A stretch of DNA of 64,000 bases from Hymenobacter guriensis (GCF_015773195.1 NZ_JADWYK010000001.1:620001-684000); one strand, 5' to 3'; positions 17,881 through 26,207 are shown, numbered from the stretch's first letter. Program-made: numbers and translations. Notes: generated by a model from the letters alone, not told the origin.

Positions 17881-18111
17881 GTCCTCGGAGGACAACCGGA
17901 TGTCCTGCGAGGACAATTACCTAGCCTCCGAGGACAACTAGTTAACCTCAGGGGACATCTGGTTAACCTCGGAGGACAACAAGGTGTCCTCCGAGGACAA
18001 CCGACTATGCTCGGAGGACAACCCACTATCCTCCCAGGACAACCAGATGTCCTACGAAGTCTACCAGATATCCTCCGCCGACAACCGGTAGACTTCGTAG
18101 CACAACCCCTT
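17881..18111. repeat. 21-bp tandem array of palindromes, 11 units
   Basis: Eleven consecutive units of exactly 21 bases. The consensus core is the 13-bp palindrome GTCCTCSGAGGAC, followed by AACC and four variable bases. Units 1, 2, 3, 5, 6 and 7 keep the core best; units 9 and 11 (toward proB) have decayed. A degenerate unit may lie on each side (17860-17880 and 18112-18132). The spacing equals two helical turns, so all cores face the same side of the DNA. Because 21 is a multiple of three, the plus frame reads as a heptapeptide repeat (VLRGQPT-like). It lies between the last TPR gene and proB. Confidence 0.95.
18052..18100. promoter_or_regulatory. 14-bp inverted repeat inside the last array units, upstream of proB
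   Basis: CTACGAAGTCTACC (18052-18065) and its exact complement GGTAGACTTCGTAG (18087-18100) are 21 bases apart. They lie in units 9 and 11, which depart from the array consensus in matching ways. The stem is 72 bases before the proB start and could form a leader hairpin. Confidence 0.6.
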
Positions 18112-18172
18112 ATCCGTTGAAGGCAACTGCCGCTTCCGCCCTACCTTACGGCCCCGAACCTGCTGACGACCT

Positions 18173-19264
18173 ATGGCGCTTCCGTACCACCGCATCATCG
18201 TAAAAATCGGCTCCAACGTCCTCACGCAGCCCGACGGCTCCCTTGATCTGGCCCGCATCCGCCACTTGGTGGCGCAGGTGGCCGAGCTGAAACAGCAGGG
18301 CAAGGAAGTCATTGTGGTGTCGTCGGGGGCGGTGGCGGCGGGGCGCAGCCTGGTGCAGGTGCCCGAGAAGGCCGATGCCGTGACCAGCCGGCAGGTGCTG
18401 GCCGCCGTGGGGCAGGTGAAGCTGCTGGCCACCTACGCCGAGCTGCTGGCCAAGCACGCGCTGCTGTGCGCCCAAGTGCTGGTGACCAAGGAAGACTTTC
18501 GCGACCGGCAGCACTACCGGAATATGCAGAACTGCTTTCGGGCCTTGCTCCAGCAGAGCATCATTCCCATCGTGAATGAGAATGACGTCATATCCGTGAC
18601 GGAGCTTATGTTTACTGACAACGACGAGCTGGCCGGCCTCGTGGCTTCCATGCTTGATGCCGACGCTCTACTGATTTTGAGCAACGTGGACGGCATCTTC
18701 AACGGCAACCCGCAGGACCCGGCCTCCGAGCTTATTGCGGAAATTGCGCCCACTACCACCAGCTTTTCCTCCTTTGTGTCCACGCAACGCTCCCAATTCG
18801 GGCGGGGTGGCATGATTACCAAGTGCCACATGGCCCACAAAGTGGCGCAGCTGGGCATTTCCGTGCACATTGCCAACGGCAAAACCGAAAACGTACTACC
18901 CCGCCTGCTGCGCCGGGAGGTCGTAAATACCCGCTTTCAGCCCAACAAAACTGCTTCCGGCAAGAAAAAGTGGATTGCTCATTCCGACCTGGCGGCCAAG
19001 GGCGCGGTGCTCATCAACGCCGGGGCGCGGGCCGCTTTGCTTGCGCCCAATAAGGCCACCAGCCTGCTGCCGGTGGGCGTACTGGCCATTATGGGTACGT
19101 TTCAGAAGGGCGACATCATCCGCATACTCGATGAGGCAGGCAAGCCCTTGGGCCTGGGCCTGGCTGAGTACGGCGCCGACAAAGCCCTGGAGCGCCTCGG
19201 CCAGCAGCAGCAGAAACCCCTGGTCCACTACGACTACCTGTTTCTGTCGGCCGATATGAGTTAA
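18173..19264 (+). CDS. proB: Glutamate 5-kinase
   Basis: 363 aa from ATG 18173. First step of proline synthesis: ATP-dependent phosphorylation of glutamate. The amino-acid-kinase domain (about 1-255) begins with IIVKIGSNVLT and carries VVSSGAVAAG, IVNENDVIS, FTDNDELAGLVA and FGRGGMITK; a PUA domain follows (about 275-355), giving the full-length form. It is followed on the same strand by proA after a 313-base spacer full of repeats. The 21-bp palindrome array and a 14-bp inverted repeat precede it and may regulate it. Feedback inhibition by proline is known for the family. Confidence 0.96.
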   Translation: MALPYHRIIVKIGSNVLTQPDGSLDLARIRHLVAQVAELKQQGKEVIVVSSGAVAAGRSLVQVPEKADAVTSRQVLAAVGQVKLLATYAELLAKHALLCAQVLVTKEDFRDRQHYRNMQNCFRALLQQSIIPIVNENDVISVTELMFTDNDELAGLVASMLDADALLILSNVDGIFNGNPQDPASELIAEIAPTTTSFSSFVSTQRSQFGRGGMITKCHMAHKVAQLGISVHIANGKTENVLPRLLRREVVNTRFQPNKTASGKKKWIAHSDLAAKGAVLINAGARAALLAPNKATSLLPVGVLAIMGTFQKGDIIRILDEAGKPLGLGLAEYGADKALERLGQQQQKPLVHYDYLFLSADMS

Positions 19265-19577
19265 TGTGCTAAGGTGGTTGAATGTGCTTCGCTCAATGGG
19301 CTAATGTGAGAAATGTATCATGCCAGGAGGCACGATATGCCGCGCATCAAGCGGCGTCAGTCCTGTACAACACCAGACTCGTTCTTTCCCCACTCAGTCC
19401 AGATGCGGGCGGCGCACGTCGGGGGCTGGTCACGTCCCGAGGCTGGACACGTTGCCCAGGACGGATGGCTTCGCGCTGCTCGCCATGACACGAAATCATT
19501 AGCCCATCAGCACATTCACCCACCTTAGCACATTAGCGAAGCGAAGCACATTCAACCACATCAGCACATTAGAAAGC
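19265..19577. repeat. Repeat-filled spacer between proB and proA
   Basis: The ends are inverted copies of a simple sequence built from AATGTGCT-like words: the start reads AATGTGCTAAGGTGGTTGAA, and the complement of 19496-19575 repeats this almost exactly. The middle contains a second motif (19482-19455, minus strand: GTCATGGCGAGCAGCGCGAA) of the kind dispersed in this group of bacteria. Three small open frames inside look like translated repeat and are not called genes. Confidence 0.7.
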
Positions 19578-20828
19578 ATGCATCTGCAAGACACCTTCCA
19601 GGCCACGCAAGCAGCCAGCCGCCCACTCAGCCAGGTGCCGGCCGAAACCATTACGGCGCTATTGCTCGATTTGGCCGATGCGGCCGTGGCAGAAACTCCC
19701 TTCCTGCTGGCCGAAAATGCCCGGGACCTGGCGCTGATGCCGGCTGATGATCCTAAGTACGACCGGCTGCAGCTTACCGCCGCCCGTCTGGAGGCCATTG
19801 CCCAGGACATTCGCAACGTGGCGGCCCTGCCCTCGCCCCTGGGCGAAACCCTGCTGACCGAGGAGCGGCCCAATGGCCTGCAGATTACGAAAGTGCGGGT
19901 GCCGCTGGGCGTGGTGGGCGTCATCTACGAAGCCCGCCCCAACGTGACCTTCGACGTAGCCACGCTCTGCCTGAAAACCGGCAATGCCTGCCTGCTCAAG
20001 GGCGGCTCCGACGCAGCCCACTCCAACGAGGCCATCGGCCGTGTCATCCAGCGCGTGCTGGCCCGCCACGGCCTGCCTGCCGCCGCCGTCACGCTGCTCC
20101 CGCCCGACCGCCAGGCCACCGAGGCGCTGCTCCAGGCAGTAGGCTACGTGGATGTCCTGATTCCGCGCGGCAGCCAGTCGCTCATCGACTACGTGCGCCA
20201 GCACGCCCGGGTACCGGTTATCGAAACGGGTGCGGGCATCGTGCATACCTACTTCGATGAAACTGCTGACCTGGGCCAGGGCCGCGCCATCATCGCCAAC
20301 GCCAAAACCCGCCGCGTGAGCGTGTGCAATGCCCTCGACTGCCTGCTGGTGCACGAGGCGCGCCTCGTAGACCTGCCCGCTCTCACCGCGCCGCTGGCCC
20401 AGGCCGGCGTATTTGTTTATGCTGATGAGCGGGCTTTCCCGGCCCTGCGTGGGCTGTACCCGGCGGCGCTGCTGGAGCAGGCCCGGCCCGAGCATTTCGG
20501 CACCGAGTTTCTTTCGCTGAAGCTGGCCATCAAAACGGTAGCTGATCTGGACGAGGCCCTGGCGCACATTGCCGCGCACAGCTCCCGGCACAGTGAGGCC
20601 ATTATTTCGGAAGATGCCGCCCATATCGAGCGGTTCCTGAACGCGGTAGATGCCGCCGCCGTGTACGCCAATGCCTCCACCGCTTTCACCGACGGGGCGC
20701 AGTTTGGGCTGGGCGCCGAAATCGGCATCAGTACCCAGAAGCTGCACGCCCGCGGCCCTATGGGGCTGGAGGAACTCACCAGCTACAAGTGGCTGGTGCG
20801 CGGCACCGGGCAGGTACGGGCCAGCTGA
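19578..20828 (+). CDS. proA: Glutamate-5-semialdehyde dehydrogenase
   Basis: 416 aa, the usual length. It reduces glutamyl-5-phosphate with NADPH, the second step of proline synthesis after ProB. Cofactor region [30 protein letters not shown], and the catalytic-cysteine segment [12 protein letters not shown] are present; the C-terminal [10 protein letters not shown] matches the family. Cytoplasmic. The gene order proB-proA is conserved, but here a 313-base repeat region separates the two, so a single transcript is likely but not certain. Confidence 0.96.
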   Translation: MHLQDTFQATQAASRPLSQVPAETITALLLDLADAAVAETPFLLAENARDLALMPADDPKYDRLQLTAARLEAIAQDIRNVAALPSPLGETLLTEERPNGLQITKVRVPLGVVGVIYEARPNVTFDVATLCLKTGNACLLKGGSDAAHSNEAIGRVIQRVLARHGLPAAAVTLLPPDRQATEALLQAVGYVDVLIPRGSQSLIDYVRQHARVPVIETGAGIVHTYFDETADLGQGRAIIANAKTRRVSVCNALDCLLVHEARLVDLPALTAPLAQAGVFVYADERAFPALRGLYPAALLEQARPEHFGTEFLSLKLAIKTVADLDEALAHIAAHSSRHSEAIISEDAAHIERFLNAVDAAAVYANASTAFTDGAQFGLGAEIGISTQKLHARGPMGLEELTSYKWLVRGTGQVRAS

Positions 20829-20875
20829 CAGGCGGTGTAGCATGGGAAGCCCTACGCGGTAACTTCCGGCCTTAT

Positions 20876-20883
20876 TATCTTTA
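20876..20883 (+). promoter_or_regulatory. Candidate -7 element (TATCTTTA) of Uma2 gene 1
   Basis: Seven of eight positions match TAnnTTTG. It lies 24 bases before the start codon, and the paralogous gene has the same element at nearly the same distance. Confidence 0.3.
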
Positions 20884-20907
20884 CTCAGTATCGAAGCCCG
20901 CCCGCGT

Positions 20908-21504
20908 ATGCCGCCCATCACCAGCCTTTCCCAGCTCGACCTCACCAAAACCTACACTTACGCCGACTACCTCACCTGGCAGCTGGACGAGTTCATCGAG
21001 CTGGTAAAAGGCAAAGTACACCGCATGAGCCCGGCCCCGCGCCGGGTACACCAGAAAGTGGCGCGAAACATCGTGCGGCACGTTGACCAACAGCTAACTG
21101 GTGGCCCATGCGAAGTATACTTCGCCCCCTTTGATGTGCGCCTCACGACGCCAGGGCCCAACGGCGACGCGCAGATAACGACGGTAGTGCAGCCCGATAT
21201 CTGCGTGGTTTGTGACCCCAGCAAGCTGGATGAGCGCGGCTGCCTCGGCGCCCCCGACTGGATTATCGAAATTCTTTCGCCCAGCACGGCCGCCTATGAC
21301 ACCCGTGAGAAGTTTGAGCTGTACGAGGAAAGCGGCGTGCTGGAATACTGGATTGTATTTCCCGGCGAGAAAACCGTAGCCACGTACGTGCTGCATGAAG
21401 GCCGCTATCAGTCGCGCGGCTCGTATTATGCCCCCGGCCATCTACCGGCCCACACCCTCCCGGCACTGCAGCTGCACTGGGAAGAGGTGTTTGCGGGCGT
21501 GTAG
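20908..21504 (+). CDS. Uma2-family (DUF820) putative nuclease, copy 1
   Basis: 198 aa, PD-(D/E)XK-like restriction-endonuclease fold. The family core is visible: YTYADYLTWQ at the N-terminus, FDVRL, VVQPDICVVCD (acidic residue), PDWIIEILSPSTAAYDTREKFELYEESG and EYWIVFP. Uma2 proteins are abundant in Cyanobacteria and Bacteroidota; their biological role is not settled. A second copy of the same length lies at 25037, with nearly identical N- and central regions. It is probably a single-gene unit. Confidence 0.88.
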   Translation: MPPITSLSQLDLTKTYTYADYLTWQLDEFIELVKGKVHRMSPAPRRVHQKVARNIVRHVDQQLTGGPCEVYFAPFDVRLTTPGPNGDAQITTVVQPDICVVCDPSKLDERGCLGAPDWIIEILSPSTAAYDTREKFELYEESGVLEYWIVFPGEKTVATYVLHEGRYQSRGSYYAPGHLPAHTLPALQLHWEEVFAGV

Positions 21505-21535
21505 CCGCTCCGCAGGCTCACTGATAGCAATACCC

Positions 21536-22063
21536 TCACCCAACCAGCTCCCGCAGCAGCGCGTGCCCCTGCGGCCACAAACCCAGCTCAGAGGCGGAGT
21601 TGATGTGGCCTAAGGCACCAACGTTCACCAGGCGGCTGCCCCAGGCATCGGCAAAGAGCCGGGCCCGTGGCAGGGTCACGTACTCGTCGTTGGTGCTGGC
21701 CGCTACGATGCTCGGGAACGGTAGCGGCGCCAGGGGCATGGGCGCAAAGCCGGTAACTTCGGATGGGAAGTCGGGGCGGTCCACGTCGGCGGGAGCTACC
21801 AAGAGGGCTGCCCGGATGGACTGATTTGTGGTGGCGGCCCAGTGCGCTACCGTGGCGCAGCCCAGGCTGTGGGCTACCACCACTACGTCCGGCCCGGCTG
21901 CTGCCACGGCCCAGTCAAGCATTTGTACCCAGTCGTGGCAGGTGGGCTGGTCCCAGTTGAGCTGGTTTGCGCGCAGGTAGCCGTAGTGCTGCTCCCACTG
22001 AGTTTGCCAGTGTTGGGGGCCAGAGTTGCCCAGGCCAGGCAACAGTAGAACAGATGAAGCCAT
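21536..22063 (-). CDS. RBBP9/YdeN-type serine hydrolase
   Basis: 175 aa, a small alpha/beta hydrolase. It opens with VLLLPGLGNSGPQHWQ, typical of this family; the nucleophile Ser66 lies in AHSLGC, the acid in NDEYV and the histidine in LGHINS, so the triad is complete. No signal peptide. Substrate unknown. It is convergent with Uma2 copy 1 and lies just downstream of the threonine synthase gene on the same strand (56 bases), with which it may be co-transcribed. Confidence 0.88.
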   Translation of the reverse strand: MASSVLLLPGLGNSGPQHWQTQWEQHYGYLRANQLNWDQPTCHDWVQMLDWAVAAAGPDVVVVAHSLGCATVAHWAATTNQSIRAALLVAPADVDRPDFPSEVTGFAPMPLAPLPFPSIVAASTNDEYVTLPRARLFADAWGSRLVNVGALGHINSASELGLWPQGHALLRELVG

Positions 22064-22118
22064 AGCAGTACGTTTAGTGGCACCAAGGTAAGCGGCCGGC
22101 TGCAGTTGCCCGCCAGGC

Positions 22119-23321
22119 TCAGGCTTGCCCTATCACATTTTCGAGGTACTTCTGCCCGGAGCCGGTGTTCAGGAGCAGCATCCGCTCGTGGCGGCCTATC
22201 CAGCCGGCATCCAACAGCCTGCGGGCCGCCATCCAGACGGCTGCTCCTTCGGGCGCTACAAACAACCCTTCGTGCCGGGCCAGCTCGCGCATGCCCTCCA
22301 GCATTTCCTGGTCGTCAATCGGTACTACCGTGCCCCCGGACTCGCGCAGCACCTGCAGCATAAGGGCTTCGCCGAGGGGGCGCGGCACTGCCAGGCCGTT
22401 GGCAATGGTTGGCTGCCCCACGTACTGCTGGCAGTTGGCCTGCCGGCCGGTGTAGGTAGCCCACAGCGGGGCACAGGCGGCGGCCTGCACGGCAACCATG
22501 CGCGGCAGTCGCACCTCGGCTGGTAGCCAACCCAGAGCCTGCATTTCGCGGAAGGCTTTCCAGATACCAATCAGGCCGGTGCCCCCACCGGCCGGGTACA
22601 AAAGCACGTCAGGTAATGTCCAGCGCAGCTGCTCGGCCAGCTCATACCCCATCGTCTTCTTGCCTTCCAGCCGGTAAGGCTCCTTCAGCGTGGAAACATC
22701 CAGCAGCTCGTTGGCGCTATTGAGCTCCCGCACCCGGGCGGCGCAGTCGTTGATAAGGCCATCCACCAGGTGCACTTCGGCCCCATACCAGTAGCACTCC
22801 TCCTTGAAGGCCTGGGGCGTATGGCGGGGCATTACCACCACGGCGTGCATGCCGGCCTTGGCGCAATAGGCGGCCATAGCCACCCCGGCGTTGCCGGCCG
22901 TGGGAATGATGCAACCTTCTACGCCCAGCTCTTTGGCTTTGGAAATGGCCATGCTTAGGCCGCGGGCTTTAAATGAGCCGGTAGGGTTCTGCCCTTCATC
23001 CTTTAGCAAAACTTCCGCAAGGTTGTAGCGCTGGGTAAGGCTGGTAAGAGGCTCCAGCGGCGTGAGTCCTTCGCCCAGGCTCACGCGGTGTGCCTCATCG
23101 AGCAAGGGCAGCAAGCGGCGGTAACGCCACATGCTGACCTCGTGCAAGTCGATGCCCGCTTCGCGGCTAAGGGGTTCGTGCAGCTCGTAGGTGGCCAGCA
23201 AGGGGGCAGCGCAACAGGCAGAGGTACGCTGCAGAACCGTGGCGGAGTAGGGGGCTCGGCATACCGAGCATTCCAAGGTTTGCAGGCGGCTGATGGTTTC
23301 CAGGGCACTTTGCATTTTCAT
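22119..23321 (-). CDS. thrC: Threonine synthase
   Basis: 400 aa, PLP-dependent. It converts O-phosphohomoserine to threonine. The N-terminal cysteines (CSVC at 18-21, CC at 36-37) form the zinc-ribbon-like start seen in the plant/archaeal type. PLP lysine Lys118 is in GSFKARG; the phosphate-binding glycine loop is PAGGGTGLIG. Related PLP lyases (cysteate synthase, threonine dehydratase) share the fold, so the name rests on the overall pattern. It stands away from thrA/thrB. A divergent arrangement with a regulator is not seen; the LysR gene upstream is on the same strand. Confidence 0.82.
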   Translation of the reverse strand: MKMQSALETISRLQTLECSVCRAPYSATVLQRTSACCAAPLLATYELHEPLSREAGIDLHEVSMWRYRRLLPLLDEAHRVSLGEGLTPLEPLTSLTQRYNLAEVLLKDEGQNPTGSFKARGLSMAISKAKELGVEGCIIPTAGNAGVAMAAYCAKAGMHAVVVMPRHTPQAFKEECYWYGAEVHLVDGLINDCAARVRELNSANELLDVSTLKEPYRLEGKKTMGYELAEQLRWTLPDVLLYPAGGGTGLIGIWKAFREMQALGWLPAEVRLPRMVAVQAAACAPLWATYTGRQANCQQYVGQPTIANGLAVPRPLGEALMLQVLRESGGTVVPIDDQEMLEGMRELARHEGLFVAPEGAAVWMAARRLLDAGWIGRHERMLLLNTGSGQKYLENVIGQA

Positions 23322-23384
23322 AGAAAAGAGAAACGCAAAGCTTCCTGTTCAGTATGCCGAACGCAAATGGCCTTATGGAATAGC

Positions 23385-24290
23385 CTATGCCTGCTTGGAA
23401 TAATACCGTTTGGTGAACTGCACGAAGGTTTTGTAGGGGAGGTTGTTTTCGGTTCCCTTGCGCTGCACAAAATCGAAGTGGCGCACCATGCGCAGGTCCC
23501 GGATAGGGACTTCCCGCAGCTCGCCCGAAGCCAGCTCTTTCATCACGGCCTGCCGGGGCAGAAAGGCCAGGCAGGTATCCACGCGCACAAAGTTTTTCAG
23601 GGCCTCGGTGCCGCCCAGCCGCACTTTCACCGGCAGGTTCGTCAGCTTGATGTTTCGCTCGGCCAGGGCCTGCTCCAGCACAGCCAGAGTGCCCGAGCCC
23701 TGCTCCCGCAAAGCCAGCGGGGTGTGGTACAGGTCCTGAACTGCCAGCTCGTCCGGCAGCCCGGGGTGGCGCGCCGAGCACACGGCCACTACTTCATCCG
23801 TGAGCAGGGGCGTGTACGTCACGTTGCTGACCTTGTGAATGCCTTCGATGATGCCCAGGTCGATTTCGTGCTCCAGCAGGGCTTTGAGGATATTCTCGCT
23901 GTTGCGGTTTTTGAGGGTGAGCTGGGTGCCCGGGTAGCGCTGCAGGTAGGCCGAAAGCACCGGCGGAATAACGTACAGGGAAATGGTGGTGCTGGCTCCG
24001 ATAACCATGCGCACCTGCGGGCTAAAGCCCGGACTTACCTCGGCAAACTGCTGGTGCAGCTCGTGCTGAAGCTGCTTGGCAAGCAGTAGTTTCCGGTAAA
24101 GCAGTTCTCCGGCGGGTGTCAGGGCCACACTGTTGCCAAGGCGCTCAAACAAGCCCGTTTTATAGTGCTCTTCCAGGGCTTTCACCTGCTTGCTCACGGC
24201 CGACTGACTCAGAAACAACGTCTGCCCGGCTTTGGTAAAGCTAAGCTGCCGGGCTACTTCCAGAAATACTTCGTGGGGATGGGAAAGCAT
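23385..24290 (-). CDS. LysR-family transcriptional regulator (CysL/CbbR-like)
   Basis: 301 aa from ATG 24290 (MLSHPHEVFLEVAR). The winged helix-turn-helix is at about 1-60 (FTKAGQTLFLSQSAVSKQVKAL) and the ligand-binding domain at about 88-295 (RMVIGASTTISLYVIPPVL). The pattern resembles CysL/CbbR-type activators. It is on the same strand as thrC, with 63 bases between, so it may be cotranscribed upstream of thrC and the hydrolase, though LysR genes more often regulate a divergent neighbour. The target is not known. Confidence 0.9.
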   Translation of the reverse strand: MLSHPHEVFLEVARQLSFTKAGQTLFLSQSAVSKQVKALEEHYKTGLFERLGNSVALTPAGELLYRKLLLAKQLQHELHQQFAEVSPGFSPQVRMVIGASTTISLYVIPPVLSAYLQRYPGTQLTLKNRNSENILKALLEHEIDLGIIEGIHKVSNVTYTPLLTDEVVAVCSARHPGLPDELAVQDLYHTPLALREQGSGTLAVLEQALAERNIKLTNLPVKVRLGGTEALKNFVRVDTCLAFLPRQAVMKELASGELREVPIRDLRMVRHFDFVQRKGTENNLPYKTFVQFTKRYYSKQA

Positions 24291-24536
24291 GACTGCAAGG
24301 TACAACTTGCCCAGAGCAGCGGCCGACGATGCAACACCGGACTCACATCTTGGGCAGCAAACCTACTTCTGTGGGCAGCATGCTTGCGTCAGCTAAGCAA
24401 CTCAGAGCCCTAAGTCACCCAATATGGGTGATAAGGGGAGCTCAGACAAACCCCTATAAACCCGTAATTCATACTAGAAACGCGGTTTTATCTGGCTATT
24501 GTATAACGGGCAAAGGACCTGCCACATCATCATGTG

Positions 24537-24569
24537 ATTGTACTTAGCCAACAATGCACTGTAATATTG
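24537..24569 (+). promoter_or_regulatory. Candidate promoter for the small basic protein gene
   Basis: ATTG (24537-24540) and TAATATTG (24562-24569) match the Bacteroidota -33/-7 pattern with one mismatch and a 21-base spacer. This is in the 340-base gap between lysR and the small gene; the rest of the gap shows nothing I can name. Confidence 0.35.
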
Positions 24570-24630
24570 TGACGTAATCAGCGCACTACTACGGCGCACT
24601 TCTTCGCTTCACACTTCTTCTCCATACGCT

Positions 24631-24840
24631 ATGAAAACTTTCGCCTCCCTCCTCGTTGTTGCCCTGCTGGCTTCCGCTCCCCTCCACGCTACTCAGGCTG
24701 CTGCGCCTGAAAAAGCTCCTTCCGCTACCACTTCTCTCACGGCGAAGCTGCCGCTGTTTGGGAAGAAGTCAATCGAGAAGAGCCGCGTGAGCAAGCGCAA
24801 GCAAACCCTGCGCCGCCGCAAGCGCATGTTCAGCTTCTAG
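24631..24840 (+). CDS. Small exported basic protein
   Basis: 69 aa, no family recognised. A signal peptide (MKTFASLLVVALLASAPLHA) is followed by a Ser/Thr/Ala linker and a C-terminal half very rich in Lys and Arg (SRVSKRKQTLRRRKRMFSF). The mature part would be about 47 aa with a strong positive charge. It has its own likely promoter and a following hairpin, so it seems to be a real single-gene unit. A DNA-, LPS- or peptidoglycan-binding role is only a guess. Confidence 0.7.
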   Translation: MKTFASLLVVALLASAPLHATQAAAPEKAPSATTSLTAKLPLFGKKSIEKSRVSKRKQTLRRRKRMFSF

Positions 24841-24878
24841 GCAACAGTCCTTTTACTGGTTGGTGAGCCAGGTGATGT

Positions 24879-24933
24879 GCCCGCCGTTCTTTTTTCTCCG
24901 CCTGCAAGCGACATGAGAAGAAGAACGGCGGGC
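24879..24933. terminator. Hairpin behind the small basic protein gene
   Basis: Arms GCCCGCCGTTCTT and AAGAACGGCGGGC, with a loop of about 29 bases. There is no strong T-run after the right arm; on the minus strand it would be followed by ACATCACC. Confidence 0.5.
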
Positions 24934-25002
24934 TTGCTCGTTAACAACCGCAGGCTTTGGTTGACAGCGGATGGCACAACGTCGTCTGTGCGTTGCGAAC
25001 CG

Positions 25003-25010
25003 TATCTTTA
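25003..25010 (+). promoter_or_regulatory. Candidate -7 element (TATCTTTA) of Uma2 gene 2
   Basis: Same octamer as upstream of Uma2 copy 1, here 26 bases before the start codon. Confidence 0.3.
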
Positions 25011-25036
25011 CCTTAAGCATCAACCGCCGCCCCACT

Positions 25037-25633
25037 ATGCCGCCTATCACCGATATTTCCCAGCTCGACCTCACTAAAACCTACACCTACGCCGACTACC
25101 TCACCTGGCAGCTGGACGAGTTTATTGAGCTCATCAAAGGCAAAGTACGGCGGATGAGCCCTGCGCCCAGGGTAGCGCATCAACGGATTTCCAGTCGGTT
25201 TACCGGCATGATTTACTCGCTTCTGGCGCACCGCGGGTGCGAGGTCTTTCATGCGCCTTTTGATGTGCGCCTGATCAAAGCCACGCCCAACGGCGACGCG
25301 CAGGTAACCACCGTGGTACAGCCCGACATCTGCGTGGTCTGCGACTCGCAGAAGCTGGATGAGCGCGGCTGCCTCGGCGTCCCCGACTGGATTATCGAAA
25401 TCGTGAGCCCCGGCAACGTCAGCCACGATACCAAGAGCAAGTTCGACCTCTACGAGGAAAACGGTGTGCTGGAATACTGGATTGTGTTTCCCGGCGAGAA
25501 GACGGTTTCCGTGTTCGTGCTGCACGAAGGCCGCTACCAGCCCCGCGGCGACTTCTACACCCCCGGCCTCATCCCCGTGCATACGCTCCCGGAGTTCAGC
25601 ATTGAGTGGTCAGAGGTGTTTGAGGGGGTGTGA
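25037..25633 (+). CDS. Uma2-family (DUF820) putative nuclease, copy 2
   Basis: 198 aa from ATG 25037 (MPPITDISQLDLTKT); a longer frame opens at 24971 but does not align with copy 1. It has the same core as copy 1: FDVRLI, VVQPDICVVCDS, PDWIIEIVSPGNVSHDTKSKFDLYEE and EYWIVFPGEKTV. The two are clear paralogues of equal length; the N-terminal third and the middle are almost identical, while residues around 50-75 and 130-145 differ. No partner gene or toxin/antitoxin arrangement is seen. Confidence 0.88.
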   Translation: MPPITDISQLDLTKTYTYADYLTWQLDEFIELIKGKVRRMSPAPRVAHQRISSRFTGMIYSLLAHRGCEVFHAPFDVRLIKATPNGDAQVTTVVQPDICVVCDSQKLDERGCLGVPDWIIEIVSPGNVSHDTKSKFDLYEENGVLEYWIVFPGEKTVSVFVLHEGRYQPRGDFYTPGLIPVHTLPEFSIEWSEVFEGV

Positions 25634-25655
25634 GTGAAGCTAAACTTCGATTCAC

Positions 25656-26087
25656 TCAGAATACGTGTATTTCCTGCAACTCAAGCGACACACATTCCGG
25701 CATATATAGCACATTGAAGGAGGCAGTGAGGTCACTCCACTCCCCGTTCAGTGGCAAGCTAAACCAGATTTCCGCTACTATCAGTGTATTTTCTATGCTA
25801 TGCTTTCGTGGCATATGGAAATCTACATCTGCATATGGGCTCCCGTTCCGTTCTTTGGCTTCGTCGATAGAAGTTACTTTGAATTTTTCAACCTCAGGAT
25901 CCATTTCCACGATTCCATATCCGTAAATGACATCACGCATTAGCTCAGGCGTCCACGCATAGTAGGGGTGTTGGTATGTAAAGTGAAAGGCGTCCTCGTA
26001 GCGTTCCTCTTCCAGCAGCCTCACCCATGTGCGCACTGACTCTAATAATCCCTCATCCGAAATATCTAAGGGTAATATAACTGGCAT
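25656..26087 (-). CDS. Orphan small acidic protein
   Basis: 143 aa, family not recognised. No signal peptide or membrane segment; many Glu/Asp residues; motifs such as WVRLLEEERYEDAFHF and PYYAWTPELMRDVIYGYG suggest a mixed alpha/beta cytoplasmic protein. GC is far below that of the flanking genes (many AT-rich codons), which suggests recent acquisition. The size and acidity are similar to immunity proteins of contact-dependent toxins, but no toxin gene is next to it, so this is only a possibility. Convergent with Uma2 copy 2. Confidence 0.65.
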   Translation of the reverse strand: MPVILPLDISDEGLLESVRTWVRLLEEERYEDAFHFTYQHPYYAWTPELMRDVIYGYGIVEMDPEVEKFKVTSIDEAKERNGSPYADVDFHMPRKHSIENTLIVAEIWFSLPLNGEWSDLTASFNVLYMPECVSLELQEIHVF

Positions 26088-26207
26088 TCTTGCAGATCAA
26101 TGAGTGAGAGGAAAACAAAATATACGGCAAGTACTGCAAAAAGCCCTTCAAAGGCACCAATCCCCACGATGGCGCCCCCGAAGGGCTGATGCGTGCTATA
26201 TCAAATG

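Noticed and set aside
17808..18026. Minus-strand open frame with Cys-Pro-Arg-Arg heptads
   Set aside because: It is the translation of the 21-bp array; any stop-free unit of this length gives such a frame, and there is no sign of a signal peptide or promoter.
17881..18111. 21-bp array considered as a CRISPR
   Set aside because: The period is only 21 bases with four variable bases, no spacers of about 30 bases and no cas genes.
19282..19528. Three overlapping small frames between proB and proA
   Set aside because: They are translations of dispersed repeat sequence and do not resemble proteins.
19659..20948. 429-codon minus-strand frame across proA
   Set aside because: ProA is beyond doubt on the plus strand; the antisense frame shows no domain pattern.
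22106..22363. Small plus-strand frames across the threonine synthase gene
   Set aside because: Antisense shadows of a gene with complete PLP motifs.
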